The translations under genes were made by a program, and so were the position numbers. The notes beneath the pieces are model-generated. The model saw only the letters and a program-made list of their open reading frames with translations. It made no database searches and was not told the origin of the DNA. From the NCBI GenBank assembly GCA_965237595.1, contig CBDEFY010000004.1, forward strand, positions 124,001 to 188,000: a DNA stretch of 64,000 nt. The letters run 5' to 3'. This DNA is from UBA9611 sp965237595 (lineage in GTDB: Bacteria > Chloroflexota > Dehalococcoidia > Lucifugimonadales > UBA3495). Positions 45,547 to 54,135 of the stretch are shown piece after piece (position 1 is the stretch's first letter; every line of letters begins with the position of its first letter).

Positions 45547-45945
45547 TCAGCCCCCGGAAGATGCGTGGTGGGCGACCATGCGCCAGCCATCTTCGTAGCG
45601 GGCGAACACGTTGGTGGCAAAGGTGCTGAAGTTGGTGGCCTGCCCCTGCACCACGCTGGTGATGCCCTCGACGCAGGTGACGCAGCCGAATTCTCCCTGG
45701 ACCATCACGTTCAGGTAGCGGACCTGGAACTGCATCAAGTTGGTGTTCTCGAAGATACGGTCCCAGCTCTGGTGCACGGCGTCCCAGCCGACCAAGGGGG
45801 TCCATCCGGGATGCACGCACATGGCCCGCTCCGAGTTCTCCCAGACGCGGTCCATGGCGGAGATGTCCAACGCGGAGAAGGCGTCGTAGAACCGCTGGTT
45901 GGCGGCCTTGATCTCCTCGACAATCTCCGGCTCGGGCTGGGTCAT
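45547..45945 (-). CDS. SnoaL/NTF2-like protein
   Basis: A 132-residue protein of the SnoaL_3-like NTF2 fold: ANQRFYDAFSALDISAMDRVW, then AMCVHPGW, and a final WRMVAHHAS. Such proteins often act as ketosteroid isomerase-like enzymes or binding modules. Start two bases after the class II aldolase stop, so they are co-transcribed. Substrate unknown. Confidence 0.78.
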   Translation of the reverse strand: MTQPEPEIVEEIKAANQRFYDAFSALDISAMDRVWENSERAMCVHPGWTPLVGWDAVHQSWDRIFENTNLMQFQVRYLNVMVQGEFGCVTCVEGITSVVQGQATNFSTFATNVFARYEDGWRMVAHHASSGG

Positions 45946-45947
45946 GC

Positions 45948-46661
45948 CTATGTGCCCCGGCCGGCCCGGTTGGCCCAGTACTCCCAGGCTCGTTCCTGGA
46001 AGGTGGGGCGCATCTGGTTGGCCGACATCAGTTCAATCTCACCGGGCGACAGGTATTTGACCTCGCCCAATCGGAGGGACTCCAACAAAAGCCCGGCGTT
46101 TACTTGGAGGTAGGCCGAAGCCATCACGACCTCTCGTATGGACGTGCCGGCCACCAAACACCCGTGGCCCCGCATCAGCGACACCCGGCGTTCGCCAAGG
46201 CAGCGGGCCAGGTCCCGGCCCTGCTCCATGGTGGTGACCAGCAGGTTGGTGTCCTGGAAGTTGTCGCGGATGTCCCAGACCGGCAATTCCGGCCCGATGA
46301 TGGCCGCCAGGTGAAACATCGGCCGTAGCGGAGTCTCGGTGACGCTGAATGGGACCACGGTGGGTGAATGGTTGTGCACGACGGCCATCACGTCCTCCCG
46401 CGCCTCGTAGACCCCGCCGTGGATGGGCCGCTCCGCATACATGTTGCGGCCCTGTTGGTCGATGGGGTCACCCTCCAGGGTGTATTCCATCAGGTCTTCC
46501 ACATCCACCAGTTCTGGGGCACGCGACTGGGACAGGATGTACCGGTCCGGGCGTTCCGGGTGCCGGATGCTGACGTGGCCGAAAGCGTCGACCACACCTT
46601 CCCGGGCCAATATCCGGTTGGCGGTCACCAATTCTTGTATCTGTTCGTCGATGTTGTTCAT
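45948..46661 (-). CDS. class II aldolase/adducin-family protein
   Basis: A 237-residue class II aldolase domain. Zinc ligands are H in HNHSPTVV (two His) and the His in RGHGCLVAG; the GHVSIRHP start of the domain and GVYEARED Glu also fit. Family members cleave or epimerise sugar phosphates or related hydroxy acids. ATG 46661 is preferred to a TTG two codons upstream. A terminator for the preceding gene lies at 46683. Confidence 0.85.
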   Translation of the reverse strand: MNNIDEQIQELVTANRILAREGVVDAFGHVSIRHPERPDRYILSQSRAPELVDVEDLMEYTLEGDPIDQQGRNMYAERPIHGGVYEAREDVMAVVHNHSPTVVPFSVTETPLRPMFHLAAIIGPELPVWDIRDNFQDTNLLVTTMEQGRDLARCLGERRVSLMRGHGCLVAGTSIREVVMASAYLQVNAGLLLESLRLGEVKYLSPGEIELMSANQMRPTFQERAWEYWANRAGRGT

Positions 46662-46682
46662 AAACAAATTTCCTAAGCTAAT

Positions 46683-46718
46683 AAAAAGGCCGGGAAGGTC
46701 ACCCCTTGCCCGGCTTTT
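46683..46718 (-). terminator. Rho-independent terminator after NIPSNAP gene
   Basis: GCCGGG and CCCGGC arms (46689-46694 and 46709-46714) enclose a loop with a further AAGG/CCTT pairing. A run of five T residues on the minus strand (AAAAA at 46683-46687) follows. It ends leftward transcription from the NIPSNAP gene. Confidence 0.75.
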
Positions 46719-46786
46719 ACCAACTCACAGACCGCTAGACCGCTCGTCCAAACAGAACGCGGCGAGCCGCCGAGCCGCCGCGCTGC

Positions 46787-47407
46787 CTAGTGCATGGGGG
46801 AGAACGAAGCGGGGACTAGGATCTTGTTCTCTTGGTTCACCAACCACTCTCTGGTGGGCGGCGGCCAGTGGGGATTCTTGAGGGCCTCGGCGCGGATGCT
46901 GTTGCGCTCTTCCAGATCCTTGTAGGGCCAGATGTGCACCCACTTGTTCAGCCCGCCGATATCCGTGTACATGGCGGCGGCCAAGGGGGAGTACTCCTCC
47001 CGGTGGGGGATGGCGTCGGCCCAGATGTCGATGACCTTGTTCATGCTGCCGGTCTTGTAGGTATAGGACCGCATCTCGTACAGATTGCCCAACGCCTGGT
47101 CTCCACCCATGGGCCGCATAAACGGCGCGGGGATGAATATCTCCGACTGCATATCAACGTACATGTCTGGGTCGTTGGGCGGCGGCCAATGGTCGTCCTT
47201 AGAGGCCTCGGCTCGGATCTGGTTGCGTTCTTCCACGCTCTCATAGGGCCAGACGTGGATCACCTGGTTCAGCGGGCCAATCTCGGTATGCCAGAAAGCT
47301 CCCAGCTTGGAATACTTCTCGCGGTAGGGCAGGGACGCGGCAAAATTTTCTTCGAACTTGGCGACGCTGCCCGGTTTTAGGGTATAGGTACGCACTTCGT
47401 AAATCAT
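46787..47407 (-). CDS. NIPSNAP family protein, two domains
   Basis: A 206-residue protein made of two NIPSNAP-type ferredoxin-like repeats. Each has an RTYTLKPGS/RSYTYKTGS start, a Y-E/K-D-L-E-E-R-N motif (YESVEERNQIRAEASKD and YKDLEERNSIRAEALKN) and a W-H/W-P-P end. The repeats are clearly related. Bacterial members have unknown roles, and are often found beside oxidoreductase genes. GAGAGGAGCC precedes the ATG at 47407. Confidence 0.85.
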   Translation of the reverse strand: MIYEVRTYTLKPGSVAKFEENFAASLPYREKYSKLGAFWHTEIGPLNQVIHVWPYESVEERNQIRAEASKDDHWPPPNDPDMYVDMQSEIFIPAPFMRPMGGDQALGNLYEMRSYTYKTGSMNKVIDIWADAIPHREEYSPLAAAMYTDIGGLNKWVHIWPYKDLEERNSIRAEALKNPHWPPPTREWLVNQENKILVPASFSPMH

Positions 47408-47538
47408 GGCGGCTCCTCTCCGGGGTCGATTACTTCCTGCTTGTGTTATTGATTCGTTCTGGCAGGCTCAAGACCAGATGGGTATGGAGTACGGCGACAG
47501 TGTAGCAAAACTGATTTGCCGGGGCAAACGGGGCAGTC

Positions 47539-48425
47539 CTACTGGCCCGCCGGGAGGATGACCACCTTGGCGCAATGCTGCTCCGCGGCCCGTAGCAACT
47601 CCGGGAAAGACTCAGATGGGTTGCCGATGGTCAGGATCACCGCCCAGATACCGGCGCGGGTCTCCCGGCCCAACCGGGACATGATCTCCTCGGTGTTCTT
47701 GCCGGTCAGCGCCAACTCGGCCCCGCCGGTGAAATCCCGCACGGCGTTCAAAGCTTCAGGCGTTCCTGCAACGTAGTCGGCATGTTTCAGCAGGCCGATG
47801 GTCGAGGCACCCAGTTCAGACGGCCGGTCAGGGTCTAGGGCGATGAAAGTCACGGCCCGTTCCCTGGCCGAGAAGGCCTCCACATAACTGCGGGTCTCCA
47901 CAATCTGGCGGGCGTGGGTGGCCTCGTGGCCCGATACCCGTTCCACCAACTCAAGCAGGGTCAGGCCGGGAAAAGAGTTGTGGGGATTGGGCGGCGTCAC
48001 CGGTTGGGACAATCGTTCTTCCGGCAGACCCGCCACCAGCCCGCGAAACCGTTGGAAGGTCTCGTCCAGATGGGCGATGTCCTTCTTCAGTTTCTCCTCG
48101 CGGCTGGTGAAGGGAGGCAGCATGTCCGTGGTCCCGGAGGAGATTAGTTCCAGCGCCTCCACGAAGCCTTCCGAGTCCAAGTCACCCCGGAACAACAGCC
48201 GCCGTCCCTTCCTCTGGTATCTTTTCACCACCGGCTCAAGGAGGCTATGGACGTTGCCGGGGCGTAGCGTTCAAATACCTCCCAGACCGACCAGCGGGAG
48301 CCCAAGAATGCGTCCTCAGCGTCCATTCCTTCCAGAGATTCGTGGAGAGCCTTGTGCCCTTCGTCCAGCCGCTCCAACACCCTCGCCCGCCGTTGGAGCA
48401 GGTTCAATTGTTTTCCTGTCGCCAC
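47539..48425 (-). pseudogene. DinB-like gene interrupted by an IS1380-derived fragment
   Basis: The N-terminal piece (from 48425: MATGKQLNLLQRRARVLER to WSVWEVFE) and the C-terminal piece (LDSEGFVEALELISSGTTDM through the end) belong to one DinB-fold protein (W-S-V-x-E-V-x-x-H-L signature, then H-E-A-T-H metal ligands). Between them lies 48182-48269, an 88-bp sequence identical to the IS1380 transposase gene at 16811-16916 except for an 18-bp internal deletion. It disrupts the frame: the first part stops after RYAPATSIASLSRW, the second can start within transposase codons as MVKRYQRKGRRLLFRGD. The gene is therefore broken. Confidence 0.8.
48182..48269 (-). mobile_element. IS1380 transposase gene fragment
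   Basis: Reverse complement reads CGCTACGCCCCGGCAACGTC at its start and CTGTTGTTCCGGGGTGA at its end, the same as 16811-16916 on the plus strand. There are no substitutions; only 18 bases (GCCGAGGGCTGGCAGGAA) are missing. No terminal repeats are included, so it did not arise by normal transposition. Confidence 0.88.
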
Positions 48426-48559
48426 TGTCCCTCCCTCAGATCGGCCTTAGCCGTGAAGTCATTTTAAAGCCGGCGCTCGTCCGGCGGAAGATGCGGCGGC
48501 TGACACGGCAAACCTAATTTCAGAAAGAATCCGCGGTGGTACAATTTTCTAGTACCACA

Positions 48560-49340
48560 ATGAGCGAAGCTAGACAAAGAACCGCCACGCCTGCGGCCGG
48601 CCTCAACGGGGACTGGCTCACCAAGGACCGCCTGCGGAACCTCTTAAACGTCAGACGGCCCGGACACGATGAACCTGCAACGTCCGTCTACCTGCGGCCC
48701 GGCGATACTGCCGAGTCACCGGAATGGCGGGAGCGGCTGGCCCGTTTGGGTGGCACGCCGGAAGAGAATGGACGCCGGGAAGAGAATGGATGCGGAGTGG
48801 TCGGCCTTCGCGCCGGGGACCGGGGACCGGGCACTGGTCATCGCGCCGCCCTTCCCGGTGACCGAAAGCAGTCAACACGAGAGTTGGCACGAGGAGCCTC
48901 TCTGGTCTCTGGTGGACGCGGACTATATGGTGGGGGTGGTGCTGGTTCGCCTGGGCCGCTACTCGGTCGCGGTGTACCGGGGCGAGGGCTTGGCTTCATC
49001 CAAGACGGATTCGCGCTACGTGAAGGGCAAGCACCATGCCGGAGGGACGTCGCAACTCCGCTACACCCGGGTCCGGGAGGGCCAGATACGCCGGTTGTAC
49101 GTGAAAGTGTGCGAGACTGTCCGCGCCCAGTTCGAACCGCTGGCTGGAGAGTTGGACTACGTGGTCTTGGGTGGAGAGAAGTTTACCCTGAACGGCTTTC
49201 TGAAAGTCTGCCCACGCCTGGACCAATACAAAGACATCACATTGAAGCGGAGATTGAATGTACGGGACCCCAAGCGCGACACCCTGGACGATCTGGGGAG
49301 CACGCTCCATGAGAGCCGGGTCTGGGGTATAAATTGGTGA
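48560..49340 (+). pseudogene. Vms1-like (VLRF1/eRF1-fold) peptidyl-tRNA hydrolase, frameshifted
   Basis: Two frames join to one release-factor-like protein of ~255 residues. The first (ATG 48560) covers the N-terminus up to RLGGTPEEN; the second supplies MDAEWSAFAPGTGD to the stop at 49340. The shift falls where an 18-bp segment (GAAGAGAATGGACGCCGG and a close copy) is duplicated at ~48770-48805. The domain has the hallmark loop K-H-H-A-G-G-T-S-Q-L-R-Y with the Gly-Gly and the essential Gln of Vms1/ANKZF1-type hydrolases, followed by REGQIRRLYVKVCE. Such enzymes cut nascent chains from stalled 50S subunits. mutS2 follows 130 bases downstream on the same strand. Confidence 0.68.
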
Positions 49341-49460
49341 ATATTAGGGAGAGCCGGGTCTGGGGTATAAATTGGTGAATATTAGGGAGAGCCGGGTCTG
49401 GGGTATAAATTGGTGAATATTAGGGAGAGCCGAGTCTGGGGCCTTGATTGGTGGGCGTTG
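49311..49460. repeat. 38-bp tandem repeat at the end of the hydrolase gene
   Basis: A 38-bp unit beginning GAGAGCCGGGTCTGGGGTAT occurs at 49311, 49349 and 49387; a fourth, degenerate copy begins at 49425. The first copy contains the stop codon region of the hydrolase gene and the last abuts the mutS2 leader. Confidence 0.93.
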
Positions 49461-49470
49461 ATGGTGAACA

Positions 49471-51936
49471 TTGAGTGACGCTGAACTGGAAACCAATAAT
49501 TCGCTTGAAGCAGTGGCCCCCGAAGCCCCGGCCCAGCAATGGAATAGCGGCCTGGGTGGTTTCGACGTTGCTGGTCCATTGCTGGAGTTCGACCGAGTCC
49601 GGGAGCAGATCGCCGGCTACACCAACACCGTTGTAGGCGGTGAGAGGGCGAGGACCCTGTCGCCCAACCGCGACCTGCTGGAGATTGCCACACGGCTGCA
49701 GGAGACCACCGAGGCCCGAGAGTACCTCGACCGGGGCGGGGCCCTGGAATTCGGGCCGGACCAGGACTTTCGAGAGTTATTTCAGCGCGCCCTGCTCGGT
49801 GGACTGCTGCGAGGTGAAGAGCTATTCGCAGTCAGGGAGTTGCTCCGGGCAGCCCGCTACAACCGCACCGAACTGGGCCGCCACGACGAGATTCCGCTCC
49901 TGACCAGCGTCTCGGAAAACATCCCCGAACTTGGCGACTTGGAAAGGGCCATCTCCGGCGCCATCAGCCCGGCGGGAGAGGTGCTGGACAACGCCAGCCC
50001 CGTGTTGCACAACCTGCGCCAAGACGCCCGCCAGGCCCAGAACCGGCTCAACGAGATTATGGAGCGCAACCTGCGCCGTCTGCAACGGGCCGAGGTGGTC
50101 CAAGAACCGCTGATTACCCAGCGCAACGGCCGGATGGTCCTGCTGATAAAGGCCGAGCTCCGGGCCAGGGTGCCCGGCATCGTCCATGACGTGTCCGACA
50201 CCGGGGCAACGGTTTTCGTCGAGCCCATGCCGGCCATCGACATGGGCAACCGTTGGCGGGAGGCCAGGTTGGCCGAGGAACGGGAAGTGGAGCGGGTGCT
50301 GCGGCAGTTGTCCGGGATGGTCGGACTTTCGGGGGAAGACCTGCTGCTGACCCTGGACCTGATGGCGCGCCTTGACCTCGACATTGCTAAGGCACGTTAC
50401 TCGGCCGCCACGGATGCGGTGGCCCCGTGGGTGGCCGACCAAGAATTGGCCATTCGGCACTTGAGATTGGTCCGGGCCCGCCACCCGCTGCTCACGGGCA
50501 AGGTGGTGCCGGTGAGCGTCGACCTGGACCGGGACCAAGGGGTGATGCTAATCACCGGCCCCAACGCTGGAGGCAAGACCGTAACCCTGAAAACGGTGGG
50601 TCTATTGGCCATGATGGCCCACGCCGGCCTGCACGTGCCCGCCGAAGAGGCCCACTTCCCGCGGTTCGACGGCGTCTACGCGGACATCGGCGACCAGCAG
50701 AGCATCCAACAGTCCCTGTCCACCTTCAGTTCTCACATCACCAACTTGAAGTCCATCATGTCCCGGGCGACGGTACATTCGCTGGTTCTGGTGGACGAGT
50801 TGGGCACCAGCACTGACCCAGAGGAAGGTTCTGCCCTGGCCAGCGCCGTCCTCCGTTATTTCCAGAAGATTGGCGCCTTCGTGGTGGGCACCACCCATCA
50901 CCGGGGCGTCGCCAGATTTGTACAGGACGAACCGGGCATGGTCAACGCCAGCGTGGACCTGGATCCCAACACCCTAGAGCCCACCTACCACGTCACCCTG
51001 GGCCTGCCGGGCCGGAGCTACGCGCTGACCATCGCAGCCAGGTTGGGAGTGCCGACTGAGGTCATCGAAGACGCCCGCAGCAGCATTTCTTCCGTGGAGC
51101 AGGCTACCGAGAGCCTGCTGCAGGAGCTGCAGCAGGAACGCCGGGTGGTGGACGAGCTGCGGGAGGAAGCCGAACTTTCCCGGGCCGAGGCGGTGCGCCA
51201 ACGGCGGGAACTGGACGACCAATTGGCGGACGTGGAAACGACCAAGGCCAATTTGGTGGAGGAATCGCGACAGGAGTTGCAGCGCCGCATCGGCGGGATA
51301 CTGGACCGGCTGGGGAAGGCGGAGCGTACCCTGGCGAACGCCGAGTTACGGGGAATCACGGAGTCACAGGAAATTGCCGAGTCGCGTCAGGAGATTCAGG
51401 CCCGCCGGACCGAGGTCCGCGAGGTACAGCGACAACTGGATTCGCCAGCTTGGGCGCCTATCGAAGTCGAACGGGTACCCTGGCAGTCCAGCTTGAAAGA
51501 GGGGGACCGGGTCTACATCCGCGGCATCGCCCAGCCGGTGGAAGTCATCTCGCCGGCCGATGGCCAGGACCGCGTGGAGGTGCTGCTGGGGACCATGCGG
51601 GCCAAGATCCCGGTGTACCAATTGGAGCGTCAGGCCGAGGGTCACCCGGCAGTGGCAGCCAAGGGGGTGTACCTGGACCGCGCGCCCCGCAAAGGCTCCA
51701 GCACCGAGTTGGACCTTCGCGGCCTGCGGGTGGACGAGGCCCTTATTCGGGTGGACGAGGCCCTCAACGACGCCGCATTGGATGGGGCCGGCTCGGTCAG
51801 GATGATTCACGGCAAGGGCACCGGAGCGCTGCGCCAGGCCATCCGGGAATATCTGGGCGGCCACCCATTGGTGATGTCGGCCCAAGACGGTGAAGGGCCA
51901 GGCGGGGACGGCGTTACGGTGGCAGAGTTGGAGTAG
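49471..51936 (+). CDS. mutS2: MutS2 family ATPase
   Basis: An 821-residue MutS2. Walker A is GPNAGGKT (363-370), Walker B is the LVLVDELGTSTDPEEGSALA segment, a long coiled coil spans ~555-690, and a Smr nuclease domain at the C-terminus starts LDLRG (747-751) with HGKGTG at 780. MutS2 was viewed as an anti-recombination protein, but in Bacillus it is reported to split collided ribosomes (RqcU). Start is TTG 49471, with a weak ribosome site. The Smr domain contains a doubled LRVDEALIRVDEAL, apparently a small internal duplication. Confidence 0.92.
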   Translation: MSDAELETNNSLEAVAPEAPAQQWNSGLGGFDVAGPLLEFDRVREQIAGYTNTVVGGERARTLSPNRDLLEIATRLQETTEAREYLDRGGALEFGPDQDFRELFQRALLGGLLRGEELFAVRELLRAARYNRTELGRHDEIPLLTSVSENIPELGDLERAISGAISPAGEVLDNASPVLHNLRQDARQAQNRLNEIMERNLRRLQRAEVVQEPLITQRNGRMVLLIKAELRARVPGIVHDVSDTGATVFVEPMPAIDMGNRWREARLAEEREVERVLRQLSGMVGLSGEDLLLTLDLMARLDLDIAKARYSAATDAVAPWVADQELAIRHLRLVRARHPLLTGKVVPVSVDLDRDQGVMLITGPNAGGKTVTLKTVGLLAMMAHAGLHVPAEEAHFPRFDGVYADIGDQQSIQQSLSTFSSHITNLKSIMSRATVHSLVLVDELGTSTDPEEGSALASAVLRYFQKIGAFVVGTTHHRGVARFVQDEPGMVNASVDLDPNTLEPTYHVTLGLPGRSYALTIAARLGVPTEVIEDARSSISSVEQATESLLQELQQERRVVDELREEAELSRAEAVRQRRELDDQLADVETTKANLVEESRQELQRRIGGILDRLGKAERTLANAELRGITESQEIAESRQEIQARRTEVREVQRQLDSPAWAPIEVERVPWQSSLKEGDRVYIRGIAQPVEVISPADGQDRVEVLLGTMRAKIPVYQLERQAEGHPAVAAKGVYLDRAPRKGSSTELDLRGLRVDEALIRVDEALNDAALDGAGSVRMIHGKGTGALRQAIREYLGGHPLVMSAQDGEGPGGDGVTVAELE

Positions 51937-52383
51937 CCGGGGTTGGCCTTAGCCATCTTCGACCGTCGTGTTTGAACAGCCAGGCGAGAATTTAATTCAT
52001 TGGGACCTGCCCACCTAACCAATATAATCAGGCGCACTGAAAGGACTCCGTTTTGGTTTGATTAAACAGAATCCGTCGCAAACGCAAATTCCCTCATACG
52101 TTGGCGTCCTGTTACAAGCGAGAAATGCCGTCTAGCGAACTAGCTGCTCCGGAGGTTCTTCCAGCTGAACTCCTAGCTGCAATATCCGCAGTACAAGGAG
52201 TGCGAGTTGTGTTGATTACCGGTGCGGGTTGCTCAGTCGAGCCTCCGACCAACTTGCCGCTGGCTAGCCGATGTTCGAGAGATGTGCATCGGCGTCTCGT
52301 TGACTGAGGTGGACCCCAAAATTCGGACAGGTGGCTAAGAGAGAGTCCCGCTCCTAAAATAGGACGGAAACAAGGAGCAGGAC

Positions 52384-52668
52384 ATGAAGCAAACACGTAA
52401 GAAGCACAGGCCAGTCTTCAAGGCCAAAGTGGCTTTGGCCGCGCTCCAGGGGGAGCACACCATTGCAGAGCTGGCCAGCCGGTTTGAAGTCCACCCGAGC
52501 CAGATCCATGCCTGGAAGAAGGCCTTGACTCAGGGGGCGCCGCACCTCTTTGAAAATGGTGGTGGACGCCAGGAGAAGGACCAAGAGGTCCTCACTGCCC
52601 AGCTCTACCAACAGATTGGGCAGCTCAAGGTGGAACGGGATTTTTTGTCACGGAGCTTCGGGTTGTGA
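52384..52668 (+). CDS. IS3-family orfA (element A)
   Basis: A 94-residue DNA-binding protein with a helix-turn-helix: KVALAALQGEHTIAELASRFEVHPSQIHAWKKAL, followed by a leucine-rich coiled coil. It overlaps orfB, and the T6G run (GATTTTTTG, around 52638-52646) is a likely -1 slippage site making the OrfAB fusion. Confidence 0.9.
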   Translation: MKQTRKKHRPVFKAKVALAALQGEHTIAELASRFEVHPSQIHAWKKALTQGAPHLFENGGGRQEKDQEVLTAQLYQQIGQLKVERDFLSRSFGL

Positions 52669-53618
52669 GCCGGTCCCAACGCCGGGCCATGATTGACCGA
52701 GAAGAACCGAAGCTGTCTCTGGTGCGCCAGTGCGCCTTGCTGGGTATCAGCCGCTCCTCGTTGTACTACCTGCCAACCGAGGCCGGCGCCGAGGACTTGG
52801 AGTTGATGGCCCTCATAGACCAACAGTACCTGAAGACACCTTTCTACGGATCCAGAAGGATGACTGCCTGGCTCAGCAATCACGGACACCAGGTCAACCG
52901 CAAGCGGGTCCGCCGGCTGATGCAGCTGATAGGCCTGGAGGCCATCTACCGGCGTCCCAACACCAGCAAGCCAAACCCAGGGCATAAGGTCTATCCGTAC
53001 TTGCTCAGGGGGCTGGAGATCAACCGGGTCAACCAGGTGTGGGCCACCGACATCACCTACATACCCATGGCTCGGGGTTTCCTCTACTTGGTGGCCATCA
53101 TGGATTGGCACAGCCGCTACGTGCTGGCCTGGCGGCTGTCCAACACCCTGGAGGTAGACTTCTGTGTTGCGGCTCTGGAAGAGGCCTTGAGCAAGGGTCG
53201 GCCACAGATCTTCAACACCGACCAGGGCAGCCAGTTCACCAGCGAGGCCTTCACCAGCATGCTGCTGGCGCAAGGCGTTCAAGTGAGCATGGACGGCAGG
53301 GGCCGGTGCATGGACAACGTCTTCGTGGAACGGCTGTGGCGCAGCATCAAGTACGAGGAGGTGTACCTGAAGGCATACCAAAATGGGACTGAGGCCAGAA
53401 AAGGGATTGGGGCTTATCTGGCCTTCTACAACCAAGAGCGGCCCCATCAAGCCCTGGGCTATCGGTCACCGGGTCAGGTGTTCCAAGCAGTGAGCCCCCA
53501 AAGGTGTTTACTGGAACTTCCACGAGCCTTACCATCGGATGAAGGTTTACGAGACACCCCAGCGGTAGACTCTCTTATTTTTAGCCTCACCGCTGTCCTG
53601 ATGATGGGGTCCACTTGA
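52665..53618 (+). CDS. IS3-family orfB transposase (element A)
   Basis: A 317-residue rve-type transposase. The N-terminal HTH_21-like region (YGSRRMTAWLSNHGHQVNRKRVRRLMQ) precedes the DDE core: D in WATDITYIP, D in NTDQGSQFTS and E in VFVERLWRSIKYEEVYL. C-terminal RPHQALGYRSP is diagnostic. The frame is intact; it starts at GTG 52665 or by frameshift from orfA. Its stop lies in the terminal repeat. Confidence 0.92.
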   Translation: MSRSQRRAMIDREEPKLSLVRQCALLGISRSSLYYLPTEAGAEDLELMALIDQQYLKTPFYGSRRMTAWLSNHGHQVNRKRVRRLMQLIGLEAIYRRPNTSKPNPGHKVYPYLLRGLEINRVNQVWATDITYIPMARGFLYLVAIMDWHSRYVLAWRLSNTLEVDFCVAALEEALSKGRPQIFNTDQGSQFTSEAFTSMLLAQGVQVSMDGRGRCMDNVFVERLWRSIKYEEVYLKAYQNGTEARKGIGAYLAFYNQERPHQALGYRSPGQVFQAVSPQRCLLELPRALPSDEGLRDTPAVDSLIFSLTAVLMMGST

Positions 53619-54135
53619 GACGACCTGATTCTTAAGCCGACAGACTGCGCAAATCCCGAAGATTTATCCTGCGTAGCTGATGCGGTATTCTTAAAATTGC
53701 GCTCACAGAGTGAGTTGGTCTATCGTCTACCCATCGATGATTTCCGGCAGGCAGAACCGAATGAGGGTCATCTGTTGGCTGCGGCGATGCTTCGCGAAAG
53801 AGCATTGAAATGTATCGTCACACTAAATTTCGACTTAGCGATGACGTCCGCCCTTATGTATGTCGGCGCACGAGATGTACACGTCATTGCTCGCCCCCAA
53901 GATTATGGAAACTTAGGAGTGACAAACGTAATCTACCTTCATCGGAACGTTGAGGCTGACCCAGATGACTGGACTCTTCGGTCCGCCACTCTTGACAATG
54001 ATTGGAGGGATGGTTGGCAACACGTAATCGTGCAAAGTGTCGTCGCTTCTCCTGTAACGGTATTTGTGGGTCTGGGGTCGTCCGCAGCAGTCTTTGTGGA
54101 TAGCACCCAACGAATACGAAATGAGGTGGACCCAA

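Larger units (their letters stand above)
52306..53618 (+). mobile_element. IS3-family element A
   Basis: A 1313-bp element with imperfect terminal repeats: left TGAGGTGGACCCCAAAATTC, right (reverse complement) TCAAGTGGACCCCATCATCA, both followed by GGACAG. Flanks show GAC immediately on each side (52303-52305 and 53619-53621), a 3-bp target duplication. It carries orfA and orfB and appears complete. Confidence 0.85.
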
